NCBI RefSeq assembly: GCF_900129645.1
Contig: NZ_FSQZ01000001.1
Location: forward strand, 992,001 to 1,056,000
Length of the DNA stretch: 64,000 nucleotides
Reading direction: 5' to 3'
Source: Acetomicrobium flavidum
GTDB taxonomy: Bacteria > Synergistota > Synergistia > Synergistales > Acetomicrobiaceae
Positions 1-7,911 of this stretch are shown here, one piece after another. A program made the position numbers and the translations under genes. The notes under the pieces are model-generated. The model worked only from the letters and a program-made list of their open reading frames with translations, was not told the DNA's origin and did no database searches. Position 1 is the first letter of the stretch, and each line of letters starts with the position of its first letter.

Positions 1-348
1 GAGCAGAGCAACCCATATCGGATTCGTGTTGACCAGCACTACGCTGCTGGCAACGGTAGTATAATCAAGCGAAGAAATCCAGGCGGCAAAATGAAGGCTT
101 AAAAAAGCACCTGAAGCAATGGCTATTTTGATATCGGCAAAGGAAAGCGACATTATTTCCTTCCTTGCAAACAATAAAGCTGCAGGTATCAAGATGAGGC
201 TTGCCAATCCAACTCGATAAGCCGAAATCACCAAGGCGGGGGCGTCGGCAAGACGAATTATCGTAGCTCCCGTAGAGACGGCCACAACGCCTATGAGTAG
301 GACAACTATCGGCAAAAACAGAGGCCTTTCTTCCGTTTCCCTTTTCAT
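1..348 (-). CDS. EamA/DMT-family transporter, N-terminal part (cut by window edge)
   Basis: Reading the minus strand from an ATG at 348 gives 116 codons open to the window edge. The product is very hydrophobic and alternates about four membrane helices. It has the features of an EamA repeat: a helix with STGATIIRLADAP, then SAYRVGLASLIL, and later a helix ending in LDYTTVASSVVLVNTNPIW, the conserved stretch of drug/metabolite exporters. A weak GAGG-like ribosome site lies about 10 nt upstream. The C-terminal half is outside the window and the substrate cannot be told. Two other DMT transporters occur in this window (24391 and 62826). Confidence 0.8.
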   Translation of the reverse strand, partial: MKRETEERPLFLPIVVLLIGVVAVSTGATIIRLADAPALVISAYRVGLASLILIPAALLFARKEIMSLSFADIKIAIASGAFLSLHFAAWISSLDYTTVASSVVLVNTNPIWVALL

Positions 349-396
349 ATCGCGCAATTTCCTCGCCTGCCCCTGCGCTTTACGTAGGATAAATGG

Positions 397-414
397 TATA
401 CTTAATCAAGTATA
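397..414. promoter_or_regulatory. Inverted repeat upstream of polX
   Basis: TATACTT-AATC-AAGTATA is a perfect 7-bp inverted repeat with a 4-nt centre. It is flanked by direct copies of ATGGTAT at 393-399 and 414-420. It sits in the short gap between the divergent DMT transporter and polX, so it could be an operator or part of the promoter region. The function is inferred only. Confidence 0.3.
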
Positions 415-480
415 TGGTATTGTTAGTCATGCTTCAAGGCAACACGGCAAGACCGTCAATTCCCGGGGGGAAATCTGTAT

Positions 481-2223
481 ATGCATGAAGAAATTGACGC
501 CAACTTCTTGGCCGACTTGTTCAATCGTATAGCCATATTGCTTGAGATAAAAGGCGAAGACAGATTTAAGATAAACGCCTACAGGCGAGTCGCTGAAAGC
601 TTGGAAAAAGAGACCAGGGATATATTTGAGCTTTACAGGGAAGGAAAGCTCATGGAGATACCCGGTGTGGGTAAGGCCATTGCACAAAAGATCTCCGAAA
701 TATTGGAGAGCGGCAAACTGGAATTTTATCAAAGGCTGACCTCAGAAATTCCCGAAAAGCTGATATATCTGCGTGAGGTCCCTGAGATGGGCCCGAAGCG
801 CATTAAGACAGTCTGGGAAAAACTGGGCATAGATTCGGTAGATAAACTCGAGCAGGCGGCACGTCAGGGAAAGCTTCGGGATCTGCCTGGATTTGGGCCT
901 AAGGTCGAACAAAAGATACTCGATGCCATCTTAGCGATCAAAGAAAGACGCCTGAACAGGAGGTTTCCTCTAGGAGAGGGATGGAAGTTATCCGAGCTAG
1001 TAACGGGCAGATTAAGCAGGTGTAATGGTGTCGTAATGTCGTCTCCTGCCGGTTCTCTTAGGCGCATGAAGGATACCATAGGCGACTTGGATATATTGGT
1101 CGCAGCCAAAACTGAAGCCGCGGACGAAGTTATAAGGGCATTTACCGAGTTGGACATGGTCGAAGAGGTTATGCTTTCCGGGCCAACCAAGACGAGCGTC
1201 AGGTTCAAGGACGACCTTCAGTGCGATTTGAGGATAGTCGAGCCATCGAGGTGGGGGACGGCCCTGCAGTATTTCACCGGTAGCCAGCAGCATAACGTAC
1301 TTTTAAGGGAAGTGGCGCTGAAAAATAACTTAAGCCTTAGCGAATATGCAATAACAGATAAGGCTAGCGGCAGGGAAATAGTTTGCGCAAGCGAGGAAGA
1401 GGTGTATAGAATACTTGGAATGAGCTGGATACCTCCTGAAATTAGGGAAGGCACCATCGAGATAAAGCTGGCGCTGAAAGACGGCCTTCCGCGGCTGGTG
1501 GAGCTAGGCGACATAAAAGGTGACCTGCAAATGCATTCGACTTACAGCGACGGGAGACGTTCAATAAGGGAGATGGCCGAAAAAGCCCTTCTACTAGGAC
1601 GAAGTTACATACTCGTCACAGATCACTCCCAAGGGTTGGGCGTCGCAAGGGGCTTAAGCATTGAAAGATTAAGGAACCAATGGCGCGAGATAGACAAACT
1701 GAACGAGGAATTCGAGGGCAAATTGGTCATACTCAAGGGCGCCGAGGTGGAAGTGAAGGCCGATGGAACGCTAGATTATCCCGATGATGTACTAGGGCAG
1801 CTCGACGTGGTCGTAGCATCAATCCATTCAAGCCTTAGACAGGACAAAGACCGCCTGACCGAGCGATATCTCAAAGCCGTAACACATCCATTGGTCCACA
1901 TTCTCGCCCATCCCACGGGGAGGCTTTTTGGCGTGCGCGAAGGGGCAAATGCCGATTGGGACATAATATTCAACGCAGCCGCCTCGTGTAAGACGTTTCT
2001 TGAGATAAATGCTCACCCAAGCAGGCTCGACCTATCGGAAAGGCATATAAGACAGGCTCACGCCTTAGGCTGCAGGTTCGTGGTCAGCACAGACGCCCAC
2101 GACCTGCACGAGGAGGATTACATGATATTCGGGGTATCGCAGGCTAGGCGAGCATGGCTCGAAGCAAGGGACATCGTAAACACATTGCCACTAAAAGAAT
2201 TCATGGCACAACTCAAGAGGTGA
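481..2223 (+). CDS. polX: DNA polymerase/3'-5' exonuclease PolX (Pol X + PHP domains)
   Basis: This 580-residue protein has the normal length and order for bacterial PolX, a gap-filling repair polymerase. Two helix-hairpin-helix motifs (IPGVGKAIAQKI at 60-71 and LPGFGPKVEQKI at 135-146) bind DNA. The palm carries GDLDILV (201-207), giving catalytic Asp202 and Asp204, with the third Asp near 249 (CDLRIVE). The C-terminal PHP domain begins near 345 and shows the metal-binding motifs MHSTYSDG (351-358), TDHS (380-383), a later ASIHS, LAHPTGR, and STDAH near the end, consistent with an active Mn-dependent 3'-5' exonuclease. The ATG at 481 has a GGGGGA ribosome site about 10 nt upstream. It appears to form an operon with the EAL-protein gene 10 nt downstream. 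Confidence 0.95.
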   Translation: MHEEIDANFLADLFNRIAILLEIKGEDRFKINAYRRVAESLEKETRDIFELYREGKLMEIPGVGKAIAQKISEILESGKLEFYQRLTSEIPEKLIYLREVPEMGPKRIKTVWEKLGIDSVDKLEQAARQGKLRDLPGFGPKVEQKILDAILAIKERRLNRRFPLGEGWKLSELVTGRLSRCNGVVMSSPAGSLRRMKDTIGDLDILVAAKTEAADEVIRAFTELDMVEEVMLSGPTKTSVRFKDDLQCDLRIVEPSRWGTALQYFTGSQQHNVLLREVALKNNLSLSEYAITDKASGREIVCASEEEVYRILGMSWIPPEIREGTIEIKLALKDGLPRLVELGDIKGDLQMHSTYSDGRRSIREMAEKALLLGRSYILVTDHSQGLGVARGLSIERLRNQWREIDKLNEEFEGKLVILKGAEVEVKADGTLDYPDDVLGQLDVVVASIHSSLRQDKDRLTERYLKAVTHPLVHILAHPTGRLFGVREGANADWDIIFNAAASCKTFLEINAHPSRLDLSERHIRQAHALGCRFVVSTDAHDLHEEDYMIFGVSQARRAWLEARDIVNTLPLKEFMAQLKR

Positions 2224-2233
2224 TCTCTTCCGC

Positions 2234-3964
2234 ATGGAAACTGCTGACGAGAAATTGACCCACATAAACATTGAGCTTTATTCCTCTATGCTCGAGATAA
2301 TAGCGAACAAGATACATGAAGGCGTGGTGGTAACGGATACTTCCGGCACAATCATTTGGGTAAATCCCGCATTCACTTCAATAACTGGTTATAGTGCCAG
2401 TGAGGCATTGGGACACAACCCAAGGATATTGAAATCCAACTATCACGACCAGTCCTTCTACAAGAACCTTTGGGAATCCATATTCACTATCGGCTTTTGG
2501 GAAAGCGAGATATGGAACAGGCGCAAATCGGGGGAAGTCTATCCGGAATGGATCTCCATATACGCCCTAAAAGACAAACTGGGCGTTACGAAGTTTTTCG
2601 TAAGCATCTTCACGGACCTAACTGAGATAAAGGCCAAAGACCAACAACTGCAAAGCTACATCTACACCGACGCTCTGACAGGACTTGCAAATAAAAATCA
2701 TTTCCTGAAGGACCTTAAATCAATGACGATGGATGTCATAAACACAAAAGGATATCTTGGCGTATATTTGATAGATTTGGATCGATTTAAATTAATAAAT
2801 AGCACCTTCGGTTACGTATTTGGAGACCACATATTACGCCTGATCGCAAAGCGCTTATCGCTTAACGAAAAGGACAGGGACGGCAGGCATATGGCTCTCT
2901 ACCGCCTTGGAGAGGACGAATATGCCATCCTGGCTAAGGCAAGTAGCCCCATTGAGATAAGGCGTTTGGGCAAACGCATCATCGAGGCCTTGCAGGAACC
3001 GCTGGTAAGCGAGCGAGGCCCCATACACGTTAGGGCAAGCATGGGCATTGTAGTGGTTCCTGCCGATGGGACCGAAGAGGGAGATTTGCTGAGGAAGGCT
3101 GAAATTGCATTAAACGAGGCAAAGGCCAGCGGAGGCAACCGTTTTACCTTTTACGATGAGGGTTTTGAGAAGGCCTACAGAACCCGCCTTCGCCTCGAAA
3201 ACGCCCTTCTTTTTGCAATCGAAAGGGAGGAATTTCGCCTGGCCTTTCAGCCGCAGGTGGATCTGACGTCAGTCAAGGTCTTTGGCGCTGAAGTACTGCT
3301 TAGATGGCACCACAACGGGGTTGATATACCGCCCAGCGAGTTCATCCCAGTTGCCGAGGAGATGGGGATGATCACCGAAATAGGTTACTGGACATTAAAG
3401 AAATGCTGTCAAACCCTTTCAAGTTGGTCCCGAATGGGTCTCAAGCTTGAAAAAATCTCAGTCAATGTCTCCGCATCACAATGTCGCGATGCTAATTTTT
3501 ACGAAAATGTACTTAAAATAATCGCAGAATCAAAGTTAGATCCTCGAAAGGTAATGCTTGAGATCACCGAAGGAGCTCTGATGGAAGATAAAGAAAAGAT
3601 TAAGGACCTTTTTAAGAGGTTTAAGACATCAGGTATAGGCATCGCAATTGACGACTTCGGCACCGGTTATTCCTCCCTTGCCTACTTAAAGGATTTTCCT
3701 ATCAATGTGTTAAAGATAGATAAATCCTTCATAGACAATTTGGAATACGATGAAAGGGATCGGGCAATAGTCAGGGGCATAGTGAGAATTGGCGAAATTA
3801 TGGACATGGCAATCATCGCCGAGGGCGTAGAAAATAAAGAACAACTGAGGATACTTCAGGACCTGGGCGTAAACTACATACAAGGGTATATATTCAGCCC
3901 TCCCCTATACGAAGAAGAGTTTCAAGCATTTTGCACATCGCATAACTTGACGCTTCCTTCATAA
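2234..3964 (+). CDS. PAS-GGDEF-EAL signalling protein (likely c-di-GMP phosphodiesterase)
   Basis: The 576-residue protein has a PAS sensor (about 20-135), a GGDEF domain (about 140-310) and an EAL domain (about 320-570), with no membrane helix. The GGDEF signature is degenerate: RLGEDEY at about 224-230, i.e. GEDEY for GGDEF, so cyclase activity is doubtful. The EAL half keeps the expected motifs: EVLLRW at 353-358 (Val for the Ala of EALLRW), VNVSASQ, LEITEGALMED, DDFGTGYSS and AEGVE, so hydrolysis of c-di-GMP is likely. The ribosome site (AAGAGGTGA) overlaps the polX stop codon, suggesting translational coupling. In such proteins the degenerate GGDEF domain may act as a GTP-binding regulatory module; that is inference here. 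Confidence 0.92.
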   Translation: METADEKLTHINIELYSSMLEIIANKIHEGVVVTDTSGTIIWVNPAFTSITGYSASEALGHNPRILKSNYHDQSFYKNLWESIFTIGFWESEIWNRRKSGEVYPEWISIYALKDKLGVTKFFVSIFTDLTEIKAKDQQLQSYIYTDALTGLANKNHFLKDLKSMTMDVINTKGYLGVYLIDLDRFKLINSTFGYVFGDHILRLIAKRLSLNEKDRDGRHMALYRLGEDEYAILAKASSPIEIRRLGKRIIEALQEPLVSERGPIHVRASMGIVVVPADGTEEGDLLRKAEIALNEAKASGGNRFTFYDEGFEKAYRTRLRLENALLFAIEREEFRLAFQPQVDLTSVKVFGAEVLLRWHHNGVDIPPSEFIPVAEEMGMITEIGYWTLKKCCQTLSSWSRMGLKLEKISVNVSASQCRDANFYENVLKIIAESKLDPRKVMLEITEGALMEDKEKIKDLFKRFKTSGIGIAIDDFGTGYSSLAYLKDFPINVLKIDKSFIDNLEYDERDRAIVRGIVRIGEIMDMAIIAEGVENKEQLRILQDLGVNYIQGYIFSPPLYEEEFQAFCTSHNLTLPS

Positions 3965-4011
3965 AAAACTAGCGACCAAACATTTCTTCACAGAAGCTTA
4001 CTCCCCATGAC

Positions 4012-4224
4012 TTATAGGAGCTTGAACCTTATCCTTCCTGCCTCTTCGCAGGCAAGCAAATAATCGCCTTCCCTAGTGGGAGAGACGTTCTTTAGGTGTT
4101 CCAGGGCGTCTTTGTGTATCCAGCAGGTTATATCGCCAACTCCCTCGACTTCATAAGGGATAAAATCTTTCTCTTCTCCCCTTGCAGGGCGACCTATCAG
4201 GCCCGACGGACCATGATAAGCCAT
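4012..4224 (-). CDS. Small hypothetical protein (70 aa)
   Basis: I do not recognise this 70-residue soluble protein. It contains GEEKDFIPYEVEGVGDITCW and ends in ACEEAGRIRFKLL. The start ATG (4224) is immediately preceded by two in-frame TGA codons that end a 34-codon ORF in the same reading frame (4228-4332). There is no separate ribosome site in front of the 70-aa ORF, so it would depend on stop-restart coupling, or the pair is a broken single gene. It lies between convergent neighbours, and a 40-bp palindrome follows at 4361-4400 on its upstream side. Confidence 0.45.
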   Translation of the reverse strand: MAYHGPSGLIGRPARGEEKDFIPYEVEGVGDITCWIHKDALEHLKNVSPTREGDYLLACEEAGRIRFKLL

Positions 4225-4227
4225 TCA

Positions 4228-4332
4228 TCAGCCGGCTATATTTGTGCGCATCAATATCATGAAGTGCCCGCCATGAGATCTCACCCTTTCAAGCCAATAC
4301 TGTGAAGTTATCTTTATCTTATTGTTACCCAT
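4228..4332 (-). CDS. Short ORF (34 aa) in frame with and upstream of the 70-aa ORF
   Basis: This minus-strand ORF starts at an ATG (4332) preceded by a strong GGGGGG ribosome site and encodes a 34-residue peptide beginning MGNNKIKITSQYWLERVRSH. It ends in tandem TGA TGA directly before the ATG of the 70-aa ORF. Either it is a real small gene coupled to the next one, or both are halves of one gene interrupted by stops. No family was recognised. Confidence 0.35.
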   Translation of the reverse strand: MGNNKIKITSQYWLERVRSHGGHFMILMRTNIAG

Positions 4333-4360
4333 AACCAAATCCCCCCTTTTAGCCTTAAAT

Positions 4361-4400
4361 AAATTTTAACACCGCCCTTTAAAGGGCGGTGTTAAAATTT
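4361..4400. terminator. 40-bp perfect palindrome, probable terminator
   Basis: A 20-nt arm is followed directly by its exact reverse complement, with a GC core ACCGCCC/GGGCGGT and AT-rich flanks. Read on the minus strand it is followed by TTAAAATTTATTT-type sequence, so it probably terminates the AhpD-like gene that ends at 4428. Confidence 0.6.
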
Positions 4401-4427
4401 CCCTAAATGCTAATATTGGTTAACATT

Positions 4428-4781
4428 CTACTTTTTAAATTCATGGGCGAATTCCTTGATAGTTTCATTTACCAGGGTGACACAATGGCTTACCGCAGGA
4501 CCACCGCCGAATTCCGTCGCAACCAGAGCTGCTTCCATGATCTCGTCCTTGGTTGCCCCGGCCTTCAAGGCGTTATAAACGTGCGTCACAATGCAGTATT
4601 CGCATTTGGTGTAGACAGCGATGGCCACGCACAACAGTTCCTTCGTCTTTAAGTCCAACGCCCTTGGTGTCATGAGCTTGCCCGTGAACTCGACGAAAGC
4701 TTGGACTTCCGGCCTAACCTCGCCAACTTCTTTCATGTTCTGCTGAAGCTCTTTCATTATTTCTTTAGGATTCCAAGCCAT
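4428..4781 (-). CDS. Carboxymuconolactone decarboxylase/AhpD-family protein
   Basis: The 117-residue protein has the compact all-helical AhpD/CMD fold signature: LDLKTKELLCVAIAV followed by the redox motif CEYC in KCEYCIVTHVYNALKAG, then ATKDEIMEAALVATEFGGGPA. The CxxC with a following His matches the alkylhydroperoxidase-type active site, so it is probably a thiol peroxidase or disulfide reductase. It is monocistronic, with its own AT-rich upstream region and the palindromic terminator downstream. The physiological substrate is unknown. Confidence 0.9.
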   Translation of the reverse strand: MAWNPKEIMKELQQNMKEVGEVRPEVQAFVEFTGKLMTPRALDLKTKELLCVAIAVYTKCEYCIVTHVYNALKAGATKDEIMEAALVATEFGGGPAVSHCVTLVNETIKEFAHEFKK

Positions 4782-4877
4782 ATGTGCTCACCTCACTTTT
4801 TGTTAGTTTATTTTATTTTATCAAAAATACTTGCAGACAGCTACGCTCGATCAATGGCTTAACCTAACAATTTTGGC

Positions 4878-6173
4878 CTAATTTCTCTCATCGTTCATCA
4901 TTTCCCTCTTGGCCTTAAGGAAATTGATGGCCTCACTGCGATCCTTTATCTTGCCTTCGGCGATCAAACCCTGAATTTCAGAAAGGATCAAGCCCACCCG
5001 CGGACCCTGCTCGATTTTTAGGATATCCATGACGTCCTTCCCGGAGATGAGCTTTTCCTTGCCCGAAAATTTAAACATGCACGAAAGGGCTATTTCCCTA
5101 TTTTTTGTCCAAGACGAATAATCCCCGTTGCTTGATGCTATATCTATATAGGAGAGCAAAAAGAGCCCGTCAAGCCAGCGTTTGCCGTACTCCAAATAGA
5201 GTTTCGGTATTCGCCTGGGTGCCAAGGAAATCAAGGGGATCATGTGCCACCTCACTAAGCTCGAGACGGCCTTGACGAAGGGGCTTGGCCACGCCCACCG
5301 CTTCATTATCTCGATAGACAAGCTTCCCCCAAGCTTTTCATGTCCCATGAACCTTATGCGACCATCGTCTTCCTTCAGGGCAAGGGGTTTTCCTATATCA
5401 TGAAACATCGCTGCGGCCTTGATTTCGCTTAAGCTCGTCAAGGCTTCTGCGTTTTTGACGCAGAGCTTCGTGTGTTCGTATACATCACCCTCCGGATGAA
5501 AACCCGGATCTTGAGGGACGCCTTTAAGGGCATAAATTTCCGGCAAGATCAGGGGCAAATAGCCGGCAACCTCTAAAGCTTCCATGAAAGAATAAAAGTT
5601 GCCGCCCAAAGCCTTATATATCTCCTTCCCAATGCGTTCGTACGGTACTTCTTGAAAGAGAGGTAAGTTTTCAAGGGTTGCCTTCCAAGCAAGATCATCT
5701 ATGACGAACCCTCTCAAGGTTGCAGCAAAACGAAACAGCCTGATGCACCGTATGGGATCTTCTTTAATCCTGTCTTCGGGACGGCCATTGAAGCGAACCA
5801 CTCTCCTCGTGAGGTCCAAAAGGCCTCCGAAGGGATCAATTAGCTCTCCGAACCTATTCATCGCCATGGCATTTATGGTGAAGTCCCTTCTGCCTAAGTC
5901 ATCAAGCAGACCTGCTCCTTGGAAGGGCGTCACCTCTACGGCCCACCCTTTCTCTTGAGGAATGACGACCGTGCACAGCTGTCCGTCGCCTATGATCTTG
6001 GCCTCAGCAAATAGGCTCAAAATTTCCCCTGGACTCGCAGAGGTGGCGATATCAACGTCGTTAAAGTGTAGCCCCAACGCCAGGTCTCTAACGGTTCCAC
6101 CGACGATATAAGCCTCGAAGCCGTTAGTTTCTAAGATATGCAGGATTTCAAGGGAAGCCGATAACTTATTCAT
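4878..6173 (-). CDS. cca: CCA tRNA nucleotidyltransferase / poly(A) polymerase family with HD domain
   Basis: This protein of about 431 residues is a class II nucleotidyltransferase. It has GGTVRDLALG, then the metal-binding DVD of NDVDIATSASP, the GRRDFTINAMA motif and a GRPEDRIKEDPIRCIRLFRF neck motif. A C-terminal HD hydrolase domain follows (MFHDIGKP). This combination is typical of bacterial CCA-adding enzymes that repair tRNA 3' ends. Two ATG codons are possible; GGAG lies 6 nt before the second (6173) and is fused to the first (6179), so I place the start at 6173. Confidence 0.92.
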   Translation of the reverse strand: MNKLSASLEILHILETNGFEAYIVGGTVRDLALGLHFNDVDIATSASPGEILSLFAEAKIIGDGQLCTVVIPQEKGWAVEVTPFQGAGLLDDLGRRDFTINAMAMNRFGELIDPFGGLLDLTRRVVRFNGRPEDRIKEDPIRCIRLFRFAATLRGFVIDDLAWKATLENLPLFQEVPYERIGKEIYKALGGNFYSFMEALEVAGYLPLILPEIYALKGVPQDPGFHPEGDVYEHTKLCVKNAEALTSLSEIKAAAMFHDIGKPLALKEDDGRIRFMGHEKLGGSLSIEIMKRWAWPSPFVKAVSSLVRWHMIPLISLAPRRIPKLYLEYGKRWLDGLFLLSYIDIASSNGDYSSWTKNREIALSCMFKFSGKEKLISGKDVMDILKIEQGPRVGLILSEIQGLIAEGKIKDRSEAINFLKAKREMMNDERN

Positions 6174-6190
6174 GATCATCTCCGGATATC

Positions 6191-6217
6191 AAAAAAGGGC
6201 CTAGTCGCCTAGGCCCT
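6191..6217 (-). terminator. Rho-independent terminator of the ferredoxin gene
   Basis: A perfect 9-bp stem AGGGCCTAG/CTAGGCCCT (6196-6217) with a 4-nt loop is followed on the minus strand by a run of six T. It lies just after the ferredoxin stop codon and before the cca start. Confidence 0.9.
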
Positions 6218-6235
6218 GACCGACTAACAAACTCC

Positions 6236-6409
6236 TTACTGGGATATTGCCGAGACGGGACAGGTGGATACGCAGGCTCCACATTCGATGCAGCTATCCG
6301 GATTTACCTGGGCTTTCCCGTCCACAATGCTGATTGCCTCTGCCGGGCAAACTCCCACACAAGCCTCACACCCTATACACGTGTCCCTGTCAACTACAGC
6401 TTTTGCCAT
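6236..6409 (-). CDS. 2[4Fe-4S] ferredoxin (57 aa)
   Basis: The 57-residue product starts MAKAVVDRDTCIGCEACVGV and carries two complete CxxCxxCxxxCP motifs (Cys11/14/17/21 and Cys40/43/46/50). It is a small clostridial-type bacterial ferredoxin, the low-potential electron carrier of anaerobic fermentation. An AGGAGG ribosome site lies 8-10 nt before the ATG at 6409. A strong terminator follows, so it is probably transcribed alone. It is a plausible partner of the flavin/Fe-S complex encoded at 54053-59818; this is inference. Confidence 0.93.
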   Translation of the reverse strand: MAKAVVDRDTCIGCEACVGVCPAEAISIVDGKAQVNPDSCIECGACVSTCPVSAISQ

Positions 6410-6469
6410 TGGTAACCCCTCCTAATTTAGTTATCAGAAATTAATTTAAAAACAACGCTACGCTACATT

Positions 6470-7492
6470 CTACATCCATTGCATTGCCGGAGGCAACTCC
6501 GGTTTGAGGTCTCTTAAAAGCAAGGTATTTAAGGCTTCTTCAGGCGCAAGGTCGTTATATAACATATCATAAACCGCGTCGACGATGGGCAGTTCTTCGC
6601 ACACCTTCCTGCCCATTTCCTTGAGGGCTTTTACGGTATAGGCGCCCTCTGCTACCTGTCCCAATTCGCTTATGGCTTCTGCCATAGACTTGCCCTTTCC
6701 TATGGCAAGGCCCAGACGCAAATTCCTCGAATGAGCGCTGAAGCATGTCACGATCAAATCTCCCACTCCGGCAAGACCGGCAAGGGTCAACGGATTTGCG
6801 CCCATCTTGGCACCGAGTCGCATGATCTCTGCCAAACCGCGACTTACAAGGGCAGCCAAAGCATTATCCCCCAGGCCCATTGCTTTGGCAATGCCGGCTG
6901 CTATGGCAATCACGTTTTTCACTGCACCGCCTATCTCAACGCCCATGACGTCGCTTGACGTATACACCCTAAAGTTCGGCCTGGAAAACATCGCCTGCCA
7001 CCTTTCTGCCACCTCGCAGTTTAAGGAAGCCACTACCACCGCCGTGGGCAAGTCCTGGATCACCTCTTCGGCATGGCTTGGACCGGACAACACGGAGTAG
7101 GAGACGTCTCCCATGACATCCCTTACTATCCCGCTAACTGTGGATGAGGACTTGATTTCTATGCCTTTGGCGACGTTGCATATATATGGTCGAACAGAAG
7201 TCATTTGTGCCACATCAGTCAAAAAGCCCCTTATGGCTTGAGTGGGCAACGCAATGACCCATAAGGGAGACCTCACGGCTTCCTCTATTTTGTTTGTAGC
7301 TGTGACGTTAGAAGATATAGGATGTCCCCTCAAATAATTTGGGTTTTCGCCCGTCACGTTAATGGCCCGCGCCTGATCCGCTCTTCTGCACCACAATGTC
7401 ACGTTATGGCCGTTTTGGCCGAGCAAGCTTGCCAGAGCCGTTCCCCAACTGCCGGCACCGAAGACAGATACGTTTTCCATTTGTCCACTCAT
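6470..7492 (-). CDS. gpsA: NAD(P)-dependent glycerol-3-phosphate dehydrogenase
   Basis: The 340-residue protein begins its Rossmann fold with VFGAGSWGTALASLL. It shows the family motifs VAKGIE, LSGPSHAEEV, the catalytic-lysine helix GGAVKNVIAIAAGIA and GVGDLIVTCFS. It reduces dihydroxyacetone phosphate to sn-glycerol-3-phosphate for phospholipid synthesis. Its ATG at 7492 overlaps the acylphosphatase stop as ATGA, so the two genes are translationally coupled. An alternative start four codons later (7480) would put the Rossmann strand nearer the N-terminus, as is usual. Confidence 0.95.
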   Translation of the reverse strand: MSGQMENVSVFGAGSWGTALASLLGQNGHNVTLWCRRADQARAINVTGENPNYLRGHPISSNVTATNKIEEAVRSPLWVIALPTQAIRGFLTDVAQMTSVRPYICNVAKGIEIKSSSTVSGIVRDVMGDVSYSVLSGPSHAEEVIQDLPTAVVVASLNCEVAERWQAMFSRPNFRVYTSSDVMGVEIGGAVKNVIAIAAGIAKAMGLGDNALAALVSRGLAEIMRLGAKMGANPLTLAGLAGVGDLIVTCFSAHSRNLRLGLAIGKGKSMAEAISELGQVAEGAYTVKALKEMGRKVCEELPIVDAVYDMLYNDLAPEEALNTLLLRDLKPELPPAMQWM

Positions 7493-7764
7493 CCTTTTAC
7501 CTGAAATGTCGCTAACTTTGGGTCGGGCTCTTCGTAGATGAGCACCACGTCTTTAACTATGGCGTAGGGCGGCCCCTTTCTGCACCATTTGATCATGTCG
7601 TCCACTGCTTTAGGTTCGCCCTGAACCAGTATCTCTACCCTTCCGTCATCGAGGTTTCTTATGTAACCAGAAACCCCTAGCTCTTTAGCCTTAACCGCAG
7701 CATAATACCTGAAGGCCACTCCCTGCACTCTACCCGAGAGCCAAAGATGCGCGCACAGGGGCAA
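7489..7764 (-). CDS. acyP: Acylphosphatase
   Basis: The 91-residue protein contains both acylphosphatase signatures: GRVQGVAFRY with the catalytic arginine, and GYIRNLDDGRVEI with the catalytic asparagine. It hydrolyses acyl phosphates. The start is a TTG (7764) preceded by GGGAGGG. It is the first gene of a two-gene unit with gpsA; the functional link between them is not evident. Confidence 0.93.
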   Translation of the reverse strand: MPLCAHLWLSGRVQGVAFRYYAAVKAKELGVSGYIRNLDDGRVEILVQGEPKAVDDMIKWCRKGPPYAIVKDVVLIYEEPDPKLATFQVKG

Positions 7765-7833
7765 ACAAGACCCTCCCTTCCTTTTACTCTCGCCAAATAT
7801 CTTACCATAGTTGACGGAAACATCACGGAAGTA

Positions 7834-7861
7834 TGTACAAAATGAATTTGATTGTTATAAT
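7834..7861 (+). promoter_or_regulatory. Probable promoter of proC
   Basis: TGTACA (7834-7839, 4 of 6 match to TTGACA) lies 16 nt upstream of a perfect TATAAT (7856-7861), about 50 nt before the proC ATG. Confidence 0.5.
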
Positions 7862-7911
7862 AACGGGCACAACTTCGCGAACACGACGCTAAATGGAGGT
7901 TACGACATCAG

